A DNA stretch of 14,106 bases from JBAZWE01 sp041658605. GTDB lineage: Bacteria; Actinomycetota; Thermoleophilia; BMS3ABIN01. The notes beneath the pieces were generated by a model, which saw only the letters and a list, made by a program, of their open reading frames with translations, searched no databases and was not told the origin of the DNA. The position numbers and the translations under genes are program-made. Numbering within the stretch: the first letter of the stretch is position 1; every line of letters starts with the position of its first letter. The stretch is taken from NCBI GenBank assembly GCA_041658605.1, contig JBAZZU010000042.1, forward strand, positions 1 to 14,106, written 5' to 3'. Below are positions 12,731-14,106 of this stretch, one piece after another.

Positions 12731-14106
12731 ATGCTGGGACTCATCAAAGGCATGCATGCGACGATTAGCCATCTTCTTACCCGGAAGGTTACTGTCCAGT
12801 ACCCCGAACAGCGCCGGCAGCTGCCGGAGCGCTCGCGCGGACTCTTACGCATGCGCCTCAAGGACAACGCCGTCGCGCCGCGCTGCATCTCCTGCACGCT
12901 TTGCGAGCAGATCTGCCCGTCGGTGGCCATCAGGGTCTCATACGAACACAAACAGGCCGAGAATGTCTGGAGGCTGGACGCCGGCGCCGGAACCATGCTC
13001 AGCTATTTCAACCGCGGCGAGCGGGCTGTCGGGATCGAAGAGTGGCCCGGAGCGGATGGCGCGGATGATGTGAAATCCGCCGGCAGCTGCCTTGCCGGCT
13101 CGTTTTTGGATGCCAGAAGCCTGACGCCGATTGCTCTCGCCGGGGTCGCCGGGCGCACGGGCGTCTGGCTGAGCCAGATATTCAGCGTCGCCACTTTTTA
13201 TGACTCGCTGGGGCCGGGAGCGCCTGCGCTCGAGCCCGCACCCGAAGTGCCTGGGCACTCTGCCACAGTCGGAGGATGCCCGTCTATACTGCTGGCCAAT
13301 CACGGTGTCATCGATCCGGACAGCATCGACGCCTACAGCGGCACAGGAGGTTACAAGGCCGTCAACAAGTCGCTGACAGAGATGAGCCCTGATGAGATCG
13401 TGGAGGAGATAGCCGTAAGCGGCCTGCGCGGGCGCGGCGGCAGCGGTCACGCGACCGGCGCCAAATGGAAAACCTGCCGTGAGGCCGAAGCGGCTCAAAA
13501 ATATGTGGTCTGCAATGCCGACGAAGGCGACCCCGGCTCATTCAAGGACCGTTCGATCCTGGAGAACAATCCGCACGCGGTCGTAGAGGGAATGATCATC
13601 GCCGGCTACGCGACCGGCGCGAGCCAGGGCATCATCTATATCAACGCCGAAAACTCGCTGGCGCTGGAACGCACGCTGCACGCCGTTGACCAGGCGGAGA
13701 GCCGCGGCCTTCTGAACGACGAGATACCGGGCACGGGATTCACTTTTTCCATCCGGGTCAGCGCCGTTCCGGGAGCTTTTATCGGCGGCGAAGAGACGGC
13801 GGCGATCGCCACACTGGAAGGCAGGCGGCCGATGCCGAAGGTGCGGCCCCCATGGCCGGCGGCCGGGCAGGGCCTGCACGGGATGCCGACGCTGGTGGAG
13901 AACGTCGAGACGCTGGCGACGACGCCCTGGATCATCAACAACGGCGCCGGCGCTTTTGCGAAGATCGGCGCTCCGCACGCGCCCGGGACAAAACTTTTCA
14001 GCCTGACGGGGGCGGTCGGCAAACCCGGCCTCTACGAGGCTCCGCTGGATATCACATTGAAGAAACTGGTAGAGGAAGAGGCCGGCGGTTTTGCCGGTGA
14101 TATCAA
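12731..14106 (+). CDS. nuoF: NuoI / NuoE-remnant / NuoF fusion, partial at window end
   Basis: A single open frame runs from ATG 12731 (AGGAG at 12716-12720, 10-nt spacing) past the window edge, giving 458 codons with no stop. Residues 1-70 resemble the NuoI N-terminus: a GMHATISHLL helix, VTVQYPEQ, ERSRG and one CxxCxxCxxxCP motif (C52, C55, C58, C62). The second NuoI cysteine motif is missing. Residues 131-163 resemble the NuoE helix bundle and end in VATFY, but the NuoE [2Fe-2S] fold does not follow. Residues ~180-458 are a NuoF flavoprotein domain: HGVIDPDSIDAY, GLRGRGG (231-237), NADEGDPGSFKDR (262-274), GEET (353-356) and PTLVENVETLA. NADEGDP and the upstream GVIDP segment resemble HndC/HoxF/FdsB relatives. 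The likely role is electron input to complex I through FMN and one [4Fe-4S] cluster. The C-terminal N3 cysteines would lie beyond the window. Its position after nuoH is the usual nuoI slot. Confidence 0.88.
   Translation, partial: MLGLIKGMHATISHLLTRKVTVQYPEQRRQLPERSRGLLRMRLKDNAVAPRCISCTLCEQICPSVAIRVSYEHKQAENVWRLDAGAGTMLSYFNRGERAVGIEEWPGADGADDVKSAGSCLAGSFLDARSLTPIALAGVAGRTGVWLSQIFSVATFYDSLGPGAPALEPAPEVPGHSATVGGCPSILLANHGVIDPDSIDAYSGTGGYKAVNKSLTEMSPDEIVEEIAVSGLRGRGGSGHATGAKWKTCREAEAAQKYVVCNADEGDPGSFKDRSILENNPHAVVEGMIIAGYATGASQGIIYINAENSLALERTLHAVDQAESRGLLNDEIPGTGFTFSIRVSAVPGAFIGGEETAAIATLEGRRPMPKVRPPWPAAGQGLHGMPTLVENVETLATTPWIINNGAGAFAKIGAPHAPGTKLFSLTGAVGKPGLYEAPLDITLKKLVEEEAGGFAGDI

Noticed and set aside
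1..14106. CRISPR array, insertion sequence, tRNA or rRNA
   Set aside because: No regularly spaced repeats, transposase-like proteins, terminal inverted repeats or cloverleaf/rRNA sequences were seen on either strand.

Overview
This 14.1 kb window comes from a high-GC bacterium. Genes are tightly packed, all on the + strand, and often start with TTG. Nothing in it pins the taxonomy: there is no rRNA, tRNA or diagnostic marker. Frequent TTG/GTG starts, GC-rich third positions and a NuoF domain of the hydrogenase/formate-dehydrogenase flavour suggest an uncultured, probably anaerobic or facultative high-GC lineage (Actinobacteriota- or Chloroflexota-like). That is inference only.

Layout. (1) Positions 74-1780 encode a GT39/PMT-like membrane glycosyltransferase. 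(2) A regulatory gap at 1781-2015 holds a good sigma70-like promoter and an inverted repeat. It precedes a PfkB-family sugar/nucleoside kinase (2016-2930) and a small membrane-anchored protein (2938-3297). (3) From 3399 to 8657 there is a membrane cluster: an ABC-2 type exporter (ATPase and permease overlapping by ATGA), a long-form NfeD serine protease beginning directly at the permease stop, a slipin/stomatin, and a CPBP (Abi/CAAX-like) intramembrane metalloprotease. NfeD plus slipin is a known functional pair; exporter and second protease look like a membrane-processing or quality-control group. (4) A 326-bp gap (8658-8983) with a promoter-like pair and overlapping dyads leads into a respiratory complex I operon, nuoA-nuoB-nuoC-nuoD-nuoH, with 1-4 nt gaps or overlaps.

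The standout feature is the last gene, from 12731 to beyond the window end. One uninterrupted frame starts as NuoI (membrane-docking N-terminus and one CxxCxxCxxxCP iron-sulfur motif). It then loses the second NuoI cluster, passes through a short NuoE-like helix ending in VATFY but without the NuoE [2Fe-2S] thioredoxin fold, and runs into a NuoF flavoprotein domain. It sits where nuoI normally follows nuoH. The genes nuoE, nuoF and nuoG are absent from their usual place between nuoD and nuoH. This looks like a rearranged, condensed electron-input module for complex I. Substitutions in its nucleotide/FMN loops leave the electron donor open.

No CRISPR array, insertion sequence, tRNA or rRNA was seen.
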